Shown: positions 18,442 to 29,829, counted from the first letter of the stretch. The stretch: DNA of 64,000 nt from Anaerobiospirillum sp. NML120449 (GCF_023051105.1 NZ_JALKIL010000004.1:62001-126000); one strand, 5' to 3'. Notes: generated by a model not told the origin, from the letters alone. Numbers and translations: made by a program.

Positions 18442-18536
18442 CAGTCGGCGGGCACGGTCGGCAGAAACACGGTCAGCAGGACCGGCCGGCAGGGATATGG
18501 TCAGCAGACCCGGTCGGCAGGCCTGGTCGGCACGCA
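18442..18536. repeat. 13/15-bp minisatellite, about seven units
   Basis: Units of the form CGGTCGGCAGRNN repeat at 13 or 15 bp spacing in the gap between the dnaQ end and the gmhA start. Units alternate GGTCGG and GGTCAG. Confidence 0.7.
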
Positions 18537-18581
18537 GGGCCGATGGGCCCGGGCCGGGACTGTCGGTGAGCGGTGCCTGAG

Positions 18582-19508
18582 TTAAACAGGGGTACGGCCC
18601 ATTACACGGTCTTCCCATTCTTTATAGGCAGCGCCGTCAACCTCTTTGGCGCGGGCCAGGGCATCAAGCTCAGCCTGTGAGAGCAGGCGGGAGATAATCT
18701 CGCTCTTTTGCTCCTTGAGTCGCTTTTTGTAATCGCCCTTGCTCTCTTCCTTACCCTTTTCCAGATAAGGCATGTCGTATTCACGGCTCCAGTTGCTGCC
18801 AGCCATCTGCTGCTCGTTAACCACGGCTGTTTTACAGCCCTGAGCAAGGTCAATCATGGTATCGACATGTACGGCATGACGTGAGACCTCAACAGGCATG
18901 ACCTTGAAGCAAAAGCCCTCAGGACGGCGCCAGCGTGATCCCTCCATGGCATTGCTTTCCATGGCCAGATTAAAGCCTGTCTGGCCACCGGTCATGGCCA
19001 GATAAACCTCAGCCAGAAGCTGGGCGTCCAGCAGAGCGCCGTGCTGAACACGGTGCTTGTTGCTGACGCCAAATTTGTTACAGAGGTTATCGAGATTTAC
19101 CTGAATACCACGGTGCAGGCGCAGGGCCAGAGCCACAGTATCGGTAACCGAGGCCATGGAGGCTGTGGTCTCATTCAGTCCCATCAGGGCAAATTCGCGA
19201 TCCAGGAAGGAGGTATCGAACTTGGCATTGTGAATGAGCAGCTCCGAGCCACGGATAAAGTCGATAAGCTCAGGGGCAATATCACGAAACAGCGGCTTGT
19301 CCTTGAGGTCGTCCCAGGTCATGCCGTGAACCCTGGTAGCGCCCTCATCTACCGGTCTTTCAGGATTGATGTAGACCTGCAGTTCGCGACCGGTAATGCG
19401 GCGGTCTATGATTTCCACACAGCCAATTTCAATAATTCTGTGATCGCCTGGAGTGCCGTCATCAGACTTGCCTGTAGTTTCGGTATCCAGTGCTACCTGT
19501 CTTAACAT
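18582..19508 (-). CDS. dnaQ: DNA polymerase III epsilon subunit (proofreading exonuclease)
   Basis: The 308-aa protein has the DEDDh exonuclease set: Asp8 and Glu10 (LDTETTG), Asp98 (HNAKFD), His156 and Asp161 (HGALLDAQ). Downstream, QTGFNL (176-181) occupies the position of the E. coli clamp-binding motif QTSMAF. It edits 3' ends within the replicative polymerase core. The C-terminal tail is about 65 residues longer than E. coli's and is Lys/Glu-rich (about 245-308). GGAAAGG precedes the ATG. It is divergent from rnhA, as in E. coli, but with a 1.2-1.4 kb gap instead of a shared short promoter. Confidence 0.95.
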   Translation of the reverse strand: MLRQVALDTETTGKSDDGTPGDHRIIEIGCVEIIDRRITGRELQVYINPERPVDEGATRVHGMTWDDLKDKPLFRDIAPELIDFIRGSELLIHNAKFDTSFLDREFALMGLNETTASMASVTDTVALALRLHRGIQVNLDNLCNKFGVSNKHRVQHGALLDAQLLAEVYLAMTGGQTGFNLAMESNAMEGSRWRRPEGFCFKVMPVEVSRHAVHVDTMIDLAQGCKTAVVNEQQMAGSNWSREYDMPYLEKGKEESKGDYKKRLKEQKSEIISRLLSQAELDALARAKEVDGAAYKEWEDRVMGRTPV

Positions 19509-20664
19509 CTGCCTTTCCTGAAAATAAGGTCCACGTTCCCTGAAGCGTATCCCTCCGGCCCCTCATGACACTCAGCTGATGACTTGTCAGCAGGTATACG
19601 GGGCGGAGCGTACTGCCGCCTCAGCAATCAATGCACAAATATTAACCCATTGCAGGGACATTGTGAAAAATACCGGGCTCCACTCCGCCATTTTTGCAAC
19701 TCTCTCTCCCTGCAGGGATGTGGCAGGAATGGGCATGGGCATGGTCAGGCAGGGGCAGGCCATGTACTGCCCGGCCTGACCTGACTGGCTGTCTTTGCCA
19801 TACAAGGCTAGGCCACTGAGGCCATGGCTGTGCTGGGTCGGCTCCGGCGCCCGTGCGCTCAGGGGCTTTATGTGGACGGCTGCATGTGTGTGCTCTGGTG
19901 GCAGGGGGAGCGTGGGCAGCTGCTCTGGGGCCGTGCGGTCTGCATGCATGGGGCGCGTGCCCGGCTGGCTGCGTGGCAGGGGAGCTTTGAGTGCAGTTTG
20001 GGGCGGATTGGGCTGTTCGGGAGGGCTGTTCGGGTGGTCTGTTTGCCTGGTTTTGCAAAAATTACATTCAATACGGTTGTATATGAGGGTAAAAGGGGGG
20101 TAACTTGTATGCTGACATGGCCAGGTTAAAGAAAATTTATCAAATTGATGCGAAAAAGTGACTTTTGCATGAGACAAATGGCCTGTTTATCAGCTTTTTG
20201 TGTTTGCCTGTGAAATAAAGATCCGCAAATATCTATATGTTTTGCTTTTGCGGGTATTAGTTAAGTAAGTTTATAAATTAAGGTGTTTAAGTCAGGCTGC
20301 ATAGAACCGCCGCTTATCCATATTCACTCTTGTATACCAGAGAGGGGTTAAAAGGGGCTCCAGGTGACCTGCCTGGTGCAGTGGGTAAATCAAAAATCCC
20401 GTAAATACGCTCTTTTTGCCGGGAGATTTATGACGAAGATTTATCGTTTGGGGGTGTTTTGTCCTCAGATTGCGCATAAAATCATGTCTCTGTGCCGGCA
20501 TGGCAGCCCGAGGTCGCCGTCAGAACGGGGATTATGTATCTTGTATAGATATTACTGATATACAAGTGCCCGGCCTTACAAAAATGCGATATTTACGTGC
20601 CATTAAGCAAGATTCATAGTTGCATATTTGTAAGCATTGTAAATGTGTTACGGCGTGAGCTGCA
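19509..20664. other. Long dnaQ-rnhA divergent gap
   Basis: The left half (19560-20060) is GC-rich; a 196-codon minus-strand frame there has no ribosome site or protein-like composition. The right half (20100-20660) is AT-rich and likely holds the promoters. Nothing else is recognisable. Confidence 0.55.
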
Positions 20665-20760
20665 TTGCTTAATTGTTATAATGTGTGTGCCTTTAGCATC
20701 GTCTGGCCAAAGTCCATCACTGATGTGGTAACAGCTGCGTCAATGAGGAATCAGGACAGG

Positions 20761-20877
20761 ATGTTAAGGCACCTTCAGGTCTTGTCAAAGACGCTGTTGC
20801 GCTGTACCTTGCTGTTCCTGTTCGCAGGTCTCATGCTGCAGGCACAGACTTACAGTTACCACAAATACGGCGTTTGA
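20761..20877 (+). CDS. Small hydrophobic ORF abutting rnhA
   Basis: A 38-codon frame from ATG 20761 (longer in-frame starts exist at 20743 and 20665) encodes a basic N-terminus, one hydrophobic segment ([13 protein letters not shown] region) and a polar end. AGGA lies 7 bp upstream of 20761. The stop codon (20875-20877) is one base before the rnhA ATG. rnhA has no Shine-Dalgarno of its own, which fits translational coupling. The product could be a leader peptide or a tiny membrane protein; I recognise no homologue. Confidence 0.4.
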   Translation: MLRHLQVLSKTLLRCTLLFLFAGLMLQAQTYSYHKYGV

Positions 20878-20878
20878 G

Positions 20879-21343
20879 ATGAAGGAAATCTACATTTATA
20901 CCGACGGTTCCTGTCTGGGCAATCCCGGCCCGGGTGGATATGGTGCAGTCCTGAAATACAGGGAGCACATCAAGGAACTGTCAAACGGCTATGTCAATAC
21001 GACTAACAACCGTATGGAATTAATGGCCGTTATTGCTGCCCTGCAGATTCTTGTAGAGCGCTGCCACATCCATATGACCACTGACAGCATGTACGTCAAA
21101 AACGGCATTGAGTCATGGATCAGGGGATGGAAGAGAAATGGCTGGATTACCAGAACAGGTGAGGCGGTTAAAAACGCTGATCTGTGGAAGCAGCTTGACT
21201 CTTTAAGCGCGGAGCATGAAATCACGTGGCACTGGGTAAAGGGACACAGCGGTCACAGCGAAAACGAGCGCTGCGACGAGCTGGCCCGCAGTGCAGCTTC
21301 CAGAAACAAAAGGGCATTACAGAAGGATGATTCCCGGCCTTAG
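20879..21343 (+). CDS. rnhA: Ribonuclease HI
   Basis: The 154-aa protein has all four catalytic carboxylates of RNase HI: Asp9 ([14 protein letters not shown]), Glu47 (NNRMEL), Asp69 (TTDS) and Asp133 (RCDELA), plus the basic protrusion around [12 protein letters not shown]. It removes RNA from RNA-DNA hybrids and R-loops. Its length equals that of the E. coli enzyme. The ATG is not preceded by a ribosome site; it follows the stop of a small upstream ORF by one base. Confidence 0.96.
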   Translation: MKEIYIYTDGSCLGNPGPGGYGAVLKYREHIKELSNGYVNTTNNRMELMAVIAALQILVERCHIHMTTDSMYVKNGIESWIRGWKRNGWITRTGEAVKNADLWKQLDSLSAEHEITWHWVKGHSGHSENERCDELARSAASRNKRALQKDDSRP

Positions 21344-21686
21344 CAACGGGCAAGGGGCATGACAGTGCTGACAGCTGGCGCAGGTAGGCTCAGTTGTCGA
21401 GTCATTCTCAGGAAGGGTAACAAGGGAAATGAGGCAGGCAGAACGCTTGCCCTTATATGAATCTGACCTGGCCATGAGGCCTGTCGAGATTGAGAGAGTT
21501 TTTCTGGACAATTAGCCATTTGTATGCGCCTTTGCGGCTGCATAATTATCACACAAATGGTTTGAATGCATAGCTCCGGTAATGCTGTGTCATCTGTTTT
21601 GCCGACATCGTCAAGCAGCTTACGGAGCACTGGTCAGTTTTATTTCCAGAAGTCCTGTACTTTTAGAGTTAAGTGTCAGGTAAAAG

Positions 21687-21703
21687 TTTCCGACTGTCGG
21701 AAA
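21687..21703. promoter_or_regulatory. 17-bp palindromic operator-like site
   Basis: TTTCCGAC-T-GTCGGAAA is a perfect inverted repeat. A third arm, TTTTTCCGA, follows at 21705-21713. It looks like a repressor site; the protein is unknown. Confidence 0.5.
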
Positions 21704-21727
21704 ATTTTTCCGATTTATGTTCAAAAG

Positions 21728-21743
21728 CTTGAGTAAGATCACA
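21728..21743. promoter_or_regulatory. CRP-like half-consensus site
   Basis: CTTGA-N6-TCACA matches one CRP half-site fully and the other in three of five positions. Confidence 0.3.
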
Positions 21744-22128
21744 AAATATTCCAGCTGAGAACAGGAACTGATGCCTAGCGTTAATCGCCTGTTCACCGCA
21801 AATTGTGTTTACAAGCCTTTTGCGTTGTGCGCTGTCTGCCCTGTGCTGCAGGGCTGGTCTGTACGTTCACTGCGTACAGGTGACGGGCACGACAGTGCGT
21901 TAGCCGCTGCTTCAGAAAGGTGAAACTTGCAGCCCGGTGCGGGCTGATCATTTCTGGAAAGTGCAGCTGACCGCCAGGCCTCACGGCAATGAGTTCTGTT
22001 GCTCACGCCGGCCGGGGACCAGTTCTGCATGCGTCAGTGCATCAATGGATGTAATACGTCTTCAGTATCTTCGGTTTTGAGCGCCTTCTGCGTGTTTAAC
22101 AATTGGCATTTATGCCAGGCGAAGTGGA

Positions 22129-23283
22129 ATGATTCATAAGAGTTTTACCGTCTTATTAAGCTCCTTATTTTCTTTACTCATCATTTCTGGCTGCTCCAGC
22201 GATCGTAATAACAATGCAGCCGTAGAGACCATGGTCGAAAAAACACCGGATGTCCAGAGCATGTCCGGTTCTGCAGACCACAATTCTGACAGCTCCTCAT
22301 CTGAAAAGAGCTCCGACAACAGCTCTGAACACAGCAAGAGCGCAGACATGACTGCTGCTGCTGTGGTACTTGAAGATCCTTACTACAATTCCTCAAAGGA
22401 ATACGGCTCCCTGTGGAAGAGCGATCTTTTTGACAGCAGCCGTTTCACCATGAAGATTGATCTCAATGATGCCGAGCGCAAGGAAGCCCGCATTCTGGCC
22501 CGCTCCTTTGAATCTCACATGGGACGTGGCAAGGTTTTCATGCACTACCTGCTCTCCGAGCTCAAGGCCCGTAACCTGCCTGCTGAACTGGCGGCCGTAC
22601 CTCTGGTAGAGAGCGGCTTTAAGAACCGTGCCCGTTCACATGCCAATGCCCATGGTCCATGGCAGTTTACCCGTCGTACCGGTAAGAGCTTCGGTCTTTC
22701 CGTTAATGACAAGTATGATGAGTTCTATGATTTCGTAGCCTCAACCCGGGCCTCCCTGACCTACCTTGAGCACCTGTACAGGCAGCTGGGCAATAACTGG
22801 GATCTGGCCCTGGTGGCCTACAATCAGGGCGAGTTTGGCGTAAAGAAGCTGATTCGTCGTGCCAGAGCCAATGGTGTTAAGAACATTACTGCCGAAACCA
22901 TCAAGCTCACCAAAGGCGGCCGTACCTACTTAAAGCGTTTTAAGGCCTATGCTGCAATTCTCCAGAATCCTGAGAAGTTTGGTGTAGAGCACCCAGCCGT
23001 CGATAACCGCGTAGCTTTCAGACGCGTTCAGGTTGCCGGCCGCGTAGCCAGCATGACTGAAGCTGCCCGTATGTCCGGTGTCGACATCAAGGTCTTAAAG
23101 CACCTCAATGCCGGATATTTAACCGACTCACTTATCAGCTCCAAGAACCATGGTCTGCTGGTTCCATCAGAAAATGCCTGGCAGTTTGAAAAGGCTATTG
23201 GTCACAAGGTCTTCATCTCCTCTCCTGGTTATGAGCTGACCAGTGTCAATGTTGACCACGCCAAGGGCAGCAATGTCAACTGA
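22129..23283 (+). CDS. mltD: MltD-like membrane-bound lytic transglycosylase, no LysM domain
   Basis: The 384-aa lipoprotein has lipobox LIISGC (Cys22), a Ser/Asp-rich linker (about 44-75), then an SLT domain with PLVESGF (catalytic Glu161), HGPWQF and ALVAYNQGE. These match MltD, which cleaves peptidoglycan glycan strands to 1,6-anhydro ends at the outer membrane. E. coli MltD is longer (452 aa) and ends in LysM repeats; here the C-terminal part (about 295-384) shows no clear complete LysM. Position after rnhA/dnaQ mirrors the E. coli neighbourhood. GGCGAAG precedes the ATG. A two-copy repeat and a terminator follow. Confidence 0.87.
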   Translation: MIHKSFTVLLSSLFSLLIISGCSSDRNNNAAVETMVEKTPDVQSMSGSADHNSDSSSSEKSSDNSSEHSKSADMTAAAVVLEDPYYNSSKEYGSLWKSDLFDSSRFTMKIDLNDAERKEARILARSFESHMGRGKVFMHYLLSELKARNLPAELAAVPLVESGFKNRARSHANAHGPWQFTRRTGKSFGLSVNDKYDEFYDFVASTRASLTYLEHLYRQLGNNWDLALVAYNQGEFGVKKLIRRARANGVKNITAETIKLTKGGRTYLKRFKAYAAILQNPEKFGVEHPAVDNRVAFRRVQVAGRVASMTEAARMSGVDIKVLKHLNAGYLTDSLISSKNHGLLVPSENAWQFEKAIGHKVFISSPGYELTSVNVDHAKGSNVN

Positions 23284-23308
23284 TATTGCAATCAGCGCTG
23301 ACAGCACT

Positions 23309-23376
23309 ACAGTGCTGATTTAGCAACCGGCGCTGGTATCACCACAGTGCCGATTTAGCAACCGGCGCTGGTATCA
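23309..23376. repeat. 35-bp tandem repeat, two copies
   Basis: A unit containing GATTTAGCAACCGGCGCTGG recurs with 35-bp period just after the mltD stop and before its terminator. Copies differ at very few positions. Confidence 0.85.
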
Positions 23377-23421
23377 CTGATATCTCCACAATTCAGCAGT
23401 CTTTAAATTTTCTGATACTTT

Positions 23422-23458
23422 AAAAAGGTCCGTGGGCTTCAGCCTCCGGACCTTTTTT
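23422..23458. terminator. Terminator after mltD
   Basis: AAAAAGGTCCG and CGGACCTTTTT form the stem; six T's follow. Confidence 0.88.
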
Positions 23459-23640
23459 CAACCTGCCAGACAGAACCGTTTCTGACAGCCATCCGGACCG
23501 TTCCGGTCCGCAGCGCCGCCGCGCTGCACCAGCTGCATGGATCTGGCGGCCTTCACCAGGCGGCAGCCCGGTGCAGCTGTGCAGCGCAGATGCCTGCGGC
23601 GGCTGGCCTGTACGTCTGAAGTCAGGGCGGTCAGGAATTG

Positions 23641-23665
23641 GGATGGGATGGGATGGGATGGGATA
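23641..23665. repeat. GGATG pentanucleotide microsatellite, five units
   Basis: Four GGATG units plus GGATA end immediately before the AAGGGGG ribosome site of the next gene. Confidence 0.85.
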
Positions 23666-23677
23666 AGGGGGATTAAT

Positions 23678-24070
23678 ATGAAGCGTTATGAGTACACACC
23701 TGATATGATTTCGGAGCTGGCTCCGGGCGAGATATTTGTTTTTGGCTCCAATCTGCAGGGCATGCACGGTGGGGGAGCTGCATACATTGCCTGCAGGAAG
23801 TTTGGCGCCGTAATGGGCCATGGTGTGGGCATGCAGGGTCAGTGCTATGCCATACCTACCATGCATGGCGGCCCTGATGCCATTGCCCCTTATGTCGATG
23901 AGTTTATCGACTATGCCCGTGATCATCCTGATCTGTGCTTTCTGGTCACCCGTATTGGATGCGGCATTGCCGGCTTTGCCGTGAGTCAGATAGCCCCGCT
24001 CTTTGCGCGCGCCCTTGAGGTGGACAATATTGTTCTGCCCCGTGATTTCGTGCAGGTTCTCAGGGGCTGA
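23678..24070 (+). CDS. A1S_2505-like phage-associated protein of unknown function
   Basis: The 130-aa protein contains VFGSNLQGMHGGGAA (21-35), GHGVGMQGQCYAIPT (47-61) and VTRIGCGIAGF, a pattern I associate with the A1S_2505 'phage non-structural protein' family, found in phages and scattered bacterial genomes. The glycine-rich loops recall macro-domain nucleotide-binding folds, but that is inference and no function is known to me. I chose the ATG at 23678 because AAGGGGG precedes it; an in-frame upstream start would read through the GGATG repeat into unlikely sequence. It is flanked by terminators, so it is a single-gene unit. Confidence 0.7.
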   Translation: MKRYEYTPDMISELAPGEIFVFGSNLQGMHGGGAAYIACRKFGAVMGHGVGMQGQCYAIPTMHGGPDAIAPYVDEFIDYARDHPDLCFLVTRIGCGIAGFAVSQIAPLFARALEVDNIVLPRDFVQVLRG

Positions 24071-24175
24071 ACGCGCCGCCGGGGCTGGTCCGTGCCGGAC
24101 CAGTCCCGGGGTTGCAATGATGAGATTCTGGCCCTGGCCGCAGCCGATGCAGGCCCGGCCTTGATGTACAAACAC

Positions 24176-24212
24176 AAAAGCCCGCAGCTGAGGTTCAGTT
24201 GCGGGCTTTTTT
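24176..24212. terminator. Bidirectional terminator
   Basis: AAAAGCCCGCA and TGCGGGCTTTT form the stem between the A1S_2505-like gene and the convergent LysR gene. Confidence 0.88.
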
Positions 24213-24245
24213 GCGGCCATGTAAGGCGCGGGGCGGCTGGGCGGG

Positions 24246-25265
24246 TCAGATTGGGAACTGGCGGCGGCTGAAGTCGGGCCTTGCTGTGGTGTTTGCCTGG
24301 TTCTGGTTGTCGACAGTAATGATTTCCGGACGCAGATCTTCGCCGGTGGCGCGCTTTTGAGCCAGCTCCATGACAATGGTGCACAGCTCATTGAGATCCT
24401 CAGGGTTGAGGTTGCGGCGGGCATAGCAGCACAGAGGCCGTTTGATGGCCTTGCCCTCGCTTACTATTTCATAGCGGTGCACCTTGTGATAGGTGCTGGC
24501 ATCACCTCGCATCAGACTGCGATCGACAATCATGGCGCATCGGCCATGCTGCTGAATGATCCGGCGGCCCTCATGCACTGACGGTACGCTGATGCATGAG
24601 TTGAGGTCTATGCCCAGCATGTTGCTCACTGCATACTGCTCGTCAGGCAGATGTTCCTCATCGCAGACCATGGCGATTTTAAAATCGCCGAGCCGGACGG
24701 CCTCTACCTTGAGCTTGCTGCCCGGACGGGAAGGCATTTCAATGCTGCGGGGAATTTCCACATAGGTTTTAGCTGCAAACAGACGGGCCTTGGTAAAGGA
24801 GTCTGAAGCATTGAGGCGGCTTTCCCATGATATAAAGGCATTGAGAGCGCCTGAGCCAAAAAGCTCATAGAGCTCATCATGACTGCCGTACTGCAGCGAC
24901 AGTTCAAAGCCGGTACGGTTGGTTACCTGCTCCATGAGGCGCTCGGGCAGGTCAGAGCAGTCCATGGAGGAGAGCAGACCAAGGCGTAAGGTGGAGCCTG
25001 AGTTGCGGTGGACGCGCTGTACCTGTCCGGCAAGGCTTTCCACCTGGGCAGTAAGCTTTACGGCACGCTCGTACAGAAGCATGCCTGCAGGGGTTACGCT
25101 GAAGTGTCGTCCCTTTCTGGTTACCAGAACCACTTCAAGCTCCTGCTCCAGATTTTTAATCTGCTGGGACAGAGCTGACTGGGTAATAAAGCATTCCCGG
25201 GCCGCCTCAGTAAAGCTGTGCCTGTCTACCAGAGAAATGAAATAGCGTAACTGATGAAATTGCAT
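24246..25265 (-). CDS. LysR-family transcriptional regulator
   Basis: The 339-aa protein starts with a LysR helix-turn-helix (residues 1-60: FHQLRYFISLVDRHSFTEAA, SQSALSQQIKNLE type) and continues with a substrate-binding-like effector domain (about 90-300). Its C-terminal tail (about 305-339) is polar and basic. Members usually control a divergently transcribed neighbour, but no gene lies divergent within 250 bp; ligA ends upstream on the same strand. Target and effector cannot be inferred. The ribosome site is weak. Confidence 0.88.
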   Translation of the reverse strand: MQFHQLRYFISLVDRHSFTEAARECFITQSALSQQIKNLEQELEVVLVTRKGRHFSVTPAGMLLYERAVKLTAQVESLAGQVQRVHRNSGSTLRLGLLSSMDCSDLPERLMEQVTNRTGFELSLQYGSHDELYELFGSGALNAFISWESRLNASDSFTKARLFAAKTYVEIPRSIEMPSRPGSKLKVEAVRLGDFKIAMVCDEEHLPDEQYAVSNMLGIDLNSCISVPSVHEGRRIIQQHGRCAMIVDRSLMRGDASTYHKVHRYEIVSEGKAIKRPLCCYARRNLNPEDLNELCTIVMELAQKRATGEDLRPEIITVDNQNQANTTARPDFSRRQFPI

Positions 25266-25518
25266 GATTGACCAGTATGGGCATGTTCAGGTCCGGCCTG
25301 ATTTCAGGCTGACCGTGGCCATGCTTGCGCCTGCAGTGACAGATCAATGGCACAGGCTGCTTTGCAGCAGCTCTGTCCTTGCAAGCTTCAGCAGTGCCAG
25401 CAGGGCAGGAAAAATAAGGTGCAGTTCCCATGGTTCTCCGGGGCCGCATGGCTGCAGCATGCCTGCTGGAGGCTCGCTGCAGGCTCCGTGCGGCACCAGG
25501 AGAGCTGTGGGCAGCAGA

Positions 25519-27744
<2,226 letters not shown>

Positions 27745-27886
27745 TTAAGCCTCACAGGGCCTGACTCAATGCACTAAGGCTATATGTTTGCAGCTGCAAA
27801 CTCAAGTGCCCGAATGGGGGCATACTGTCTGATGAATATGATTATCCGCAAATGCACAGCATCACAGCCCTGCGGCAGCTGTGCTG

Positions 27887-27922
27887 CCCGGCCGGCTGCC
27901 CGGCCGGTTGCCCGGCCGTAGC
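27887..27922. repeat. 12-bp tandem repeat, three copies
   Basis: CCCGGCCGGCTG, CCCGGCCGGTTG and CCCGGCCGTAGC run head to tail; each is itself partly palindromic. Confidence 0.8.
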
Positions 27923-28008
27923 GGGGCTTGTCGTTGTGGCGCAGCTTGTCGCCATGACAGCAAAGGGGCAGGGCAGGGCCGCAAGGCAGGCCCTGCCGTT
28001 TACATATG

Positions 28009-28041
28009 AAAAAAGCACTGCCATCAGGGCAGTGCTTTTTT
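28009..28041. terminator. Terminator after zipA
   Basis: AAAAAAGCACTGCC pairs with GGCAGTGCTTTTTT across a short loop. It lies just after the zipA stop on the minus strand. Confidence 0.9.
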
Positions 28042-28070
28042 CTGTAAGACAGCGCGGCAGCCGCCTGTAA

Positions 28071-29045
28071 TCAGTTGTTGTGAATGCCGCTGTCGTAGTT
28101 CTGCAGTTCGGCCGCAATGGCATCAAGCTGCTCAGCATTGAGTGGATTGCGGTGCTGGTCCTGAATCTGTCCGCCCAGCTGGGAGATGAAGATTTCGGTA
28201 GCCATGCGCAGAGCCTTGAAGTAGGCAAAGGCTTTGCCTCTTTCAGGCAGACTCATGTAAAGAGCAATAGCGGAGGTCTTGTAATCCTGCATGTTCTCAG
28301 GGAAGTAGTAAGGAGCCTCCATTGAGCAGATACGGAAAACTTCATTTTCCTTGGTAGCTGCATTCTCGTAAACAAAGTAGATCTTGAGATTGTCCTTGAT
28401 GAAGCCCTGAATGAAGCCGTACTGATTGCAGATAGCCTCAATGTCATTGCCAGAAAAGACGCGGTCAGGGCCGGCTGAGACTATAAGTTCATAAACAGAA
28501 AGCGGGGCTCTTGAGGCCTGCTGCTGGTTTTGCTGACCAAAGGCATTGTGTCCCTGGGCTCCATAGCTGCTCTGAGCCTGACCCTGAGCCTGCATGCTCC
28601 AGTTACTGCTGTTGCCGCCCTGTGGCAGCTGGTTGCGGTTCATCTGGTTGAAAGCAAGCTCATCAGCACTGGCCGGGGCACGGCTCTTTTGATTGACGCT
28701 GATGGATGCGGCATTTTCCAGGGTACGGTAGCCGTCGTCAAAGCCCTCAGGTAAAGACATATGGCGCACATTGCTGCTCTGAGCCGGAGCAGCACTGCTC
28801 TTGTTGATTTTGCCAATGTTGAGATCAACCTCACTATCACCTGCGCTATCTTCAACTGTGGTGGAAACAATACGTACCTTGCCCACATTGCTGGACTTGC
28901 TCAGCTCCTGATCGCGCTGATTATCCTTTTTGAGCTTGCGGTTCTGAGGCTTTCCGGAAAACCACAGACCATGAATAATAAAGATGAAAATGCAGACTGC
29001 ACCAACAATTAAAACAATGGAACTGGGTTCGGTAAAGGAGGACAT
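28071..29045 (-). CDS. zipA: Cell division protein ZipA
   Basis: The 324-aa protein has an N-terminal membrane anchor (about residues 9-29), a charged segment, a long Gln/Asn/Ser/Ala-rich flexible linker (about 75-185) and a C-terminal FtsZ-binding domain (about 185-310). This is the ZipA plan: it tethers the FtsZ ring to the inner membrane. AGGGGTG lies 8 bp before the ATG. The neighbours (divergent cysZ, downstream ligA) match the E. coli order. Confidence 0.93.
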   Translation of the reverse strand: MSSFTEPSSIVLIVGAVCIFIFIIHGLWFSGKPQNRKLKKDNQRDQELSKSSNVGKVRIVSTTVEDSAGDSEVDLNIGKINKSSAAPAQSSNVRHMSLPEGFDDGYRTLENAASISVNQKSRAPASADELAFNQMNRNQLPQGGNSSNWSMQAQGQAQSSYGAQGHNAFGQQNQQQASRAPLSVYELIVSAGPDRVFSGNDIEAICNQYGFIQGFIKDNLKIYFVYENAATKENEVFRICSMEAPYYFPENMQDYKTSAIALYMSLPERGKAFAYFKALRMATEIFISQLGGQIQDQHRNPLNAEQLDAIAAELQNYDSGIHNN

Positions 29046-29829
29046 TAAACACCCCTGGGTAAAATCTGGCTCTCAATGACAGGCATATAAATAACCTGAC
29101 ATGCCACGCCGGTCAGGATTCATTGCATACAGTTTTCAGCTGCAGTGACTGAATATCTGAGGTCACACGTTCGCAGATGAATAAGGATCCTGCTCAGAAC
29201 ATGACGTTCAGCGCGGGTTAACCCACAATTATACTGAAAATTAAGGAATCTTACTTAGGATAGAATTAGTCATAATTGCCGCTCAGGCCCATGCGGCCGC
29301 CCTTTGATGCGTCATATGCATTATGATTATGCCTGAGCTGGATGCGCATCACTGTGACCTGCCAGGCGGCACATGTCAGACAGCCGGGCAGAGCCTCTGC
29401 CAACGTGCTCATGCTCAGTGCGCCGGCGGCTGTACTGGGAAAAAGCTCGTGGAGTCGGCCATTTATCGCAATGACAGGGCACAGTGTCTACGCAGGGGCA
29501 TCTGTGCGCGCGCTGCAGGCAGCGTGAATGGCAGTAGACAGGCTGGTCCTGCAGGCATGGTGAATGGCAGGAGACAGGCTGGTCCTGGCGGCTGATGCAG
29601 ATGGAGAGGTTGTCCTGAAAAATGGTCATTTTGTGAATTGCAAAGCCGTATGCCTAAGTCAGAGCTTAATAATTCAGGCTATCATTCACAGTTACAATAT
29701 CTTTACCCGGAAACCAGGGCGGCACAGGCCATGAAACCATGACAGACGCTGCAGAGCTGTATCAGCATGGAGCCGGGCTTTTCCCACCTCCAGCAGTGTC
29801 ATTAAGGGCACAACAAACAGGGGACTTTT
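29046..29829. other. zipA-cysZ divergent gap
   Basis: This is a 780-bp non-coding region with AT-rich patches near 29220-29280 and 29620-29710 (likely promoter zones) and a 36-bp direct repeat at 29524-29591. No gene is supported. Confidence 0.6.
29524..29591. repeat. 36-bp tandem repeat, nearly two copies
   Basis: GTGAATGGCAGTAGACAGGC and its near copy recur with 36-bp period; the second copy is truncated after GGTCCTG. Confidence 0.8.

Larger units (their letters stand above)
21344..22128. other. rnhA-mltD intergenic region
   Basis: This 785-bp gap has no supported gene. It contains a 17-bp perfect palindrome (21687-21703) and a CRP-like site (21728-21743) in an AT-rich patch, about 390-440 bp upstream of mltD. 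Confidence 0.55.

Noticed and set aside
19587-20177. A 196-codon minus-strand frame between dnaQ and rnhA
   Set aside because: Pro/His/Cys-rich noise in GC-rich DNA, no ribosome site, no recognisable motif.
23537-23677. A 47-residue extension of the A1S_2505-like protein
   Set aside because: It would translate the GGATG repeat and lacks a ribosome site; 23678 has a strong one.
23420-24424. A 334-codon minus-strand frame
   Set aside because: It runs antisense through the A1S_2505-like gene, a terminator and the end of the LysR gene, with no domain or ribosome site.
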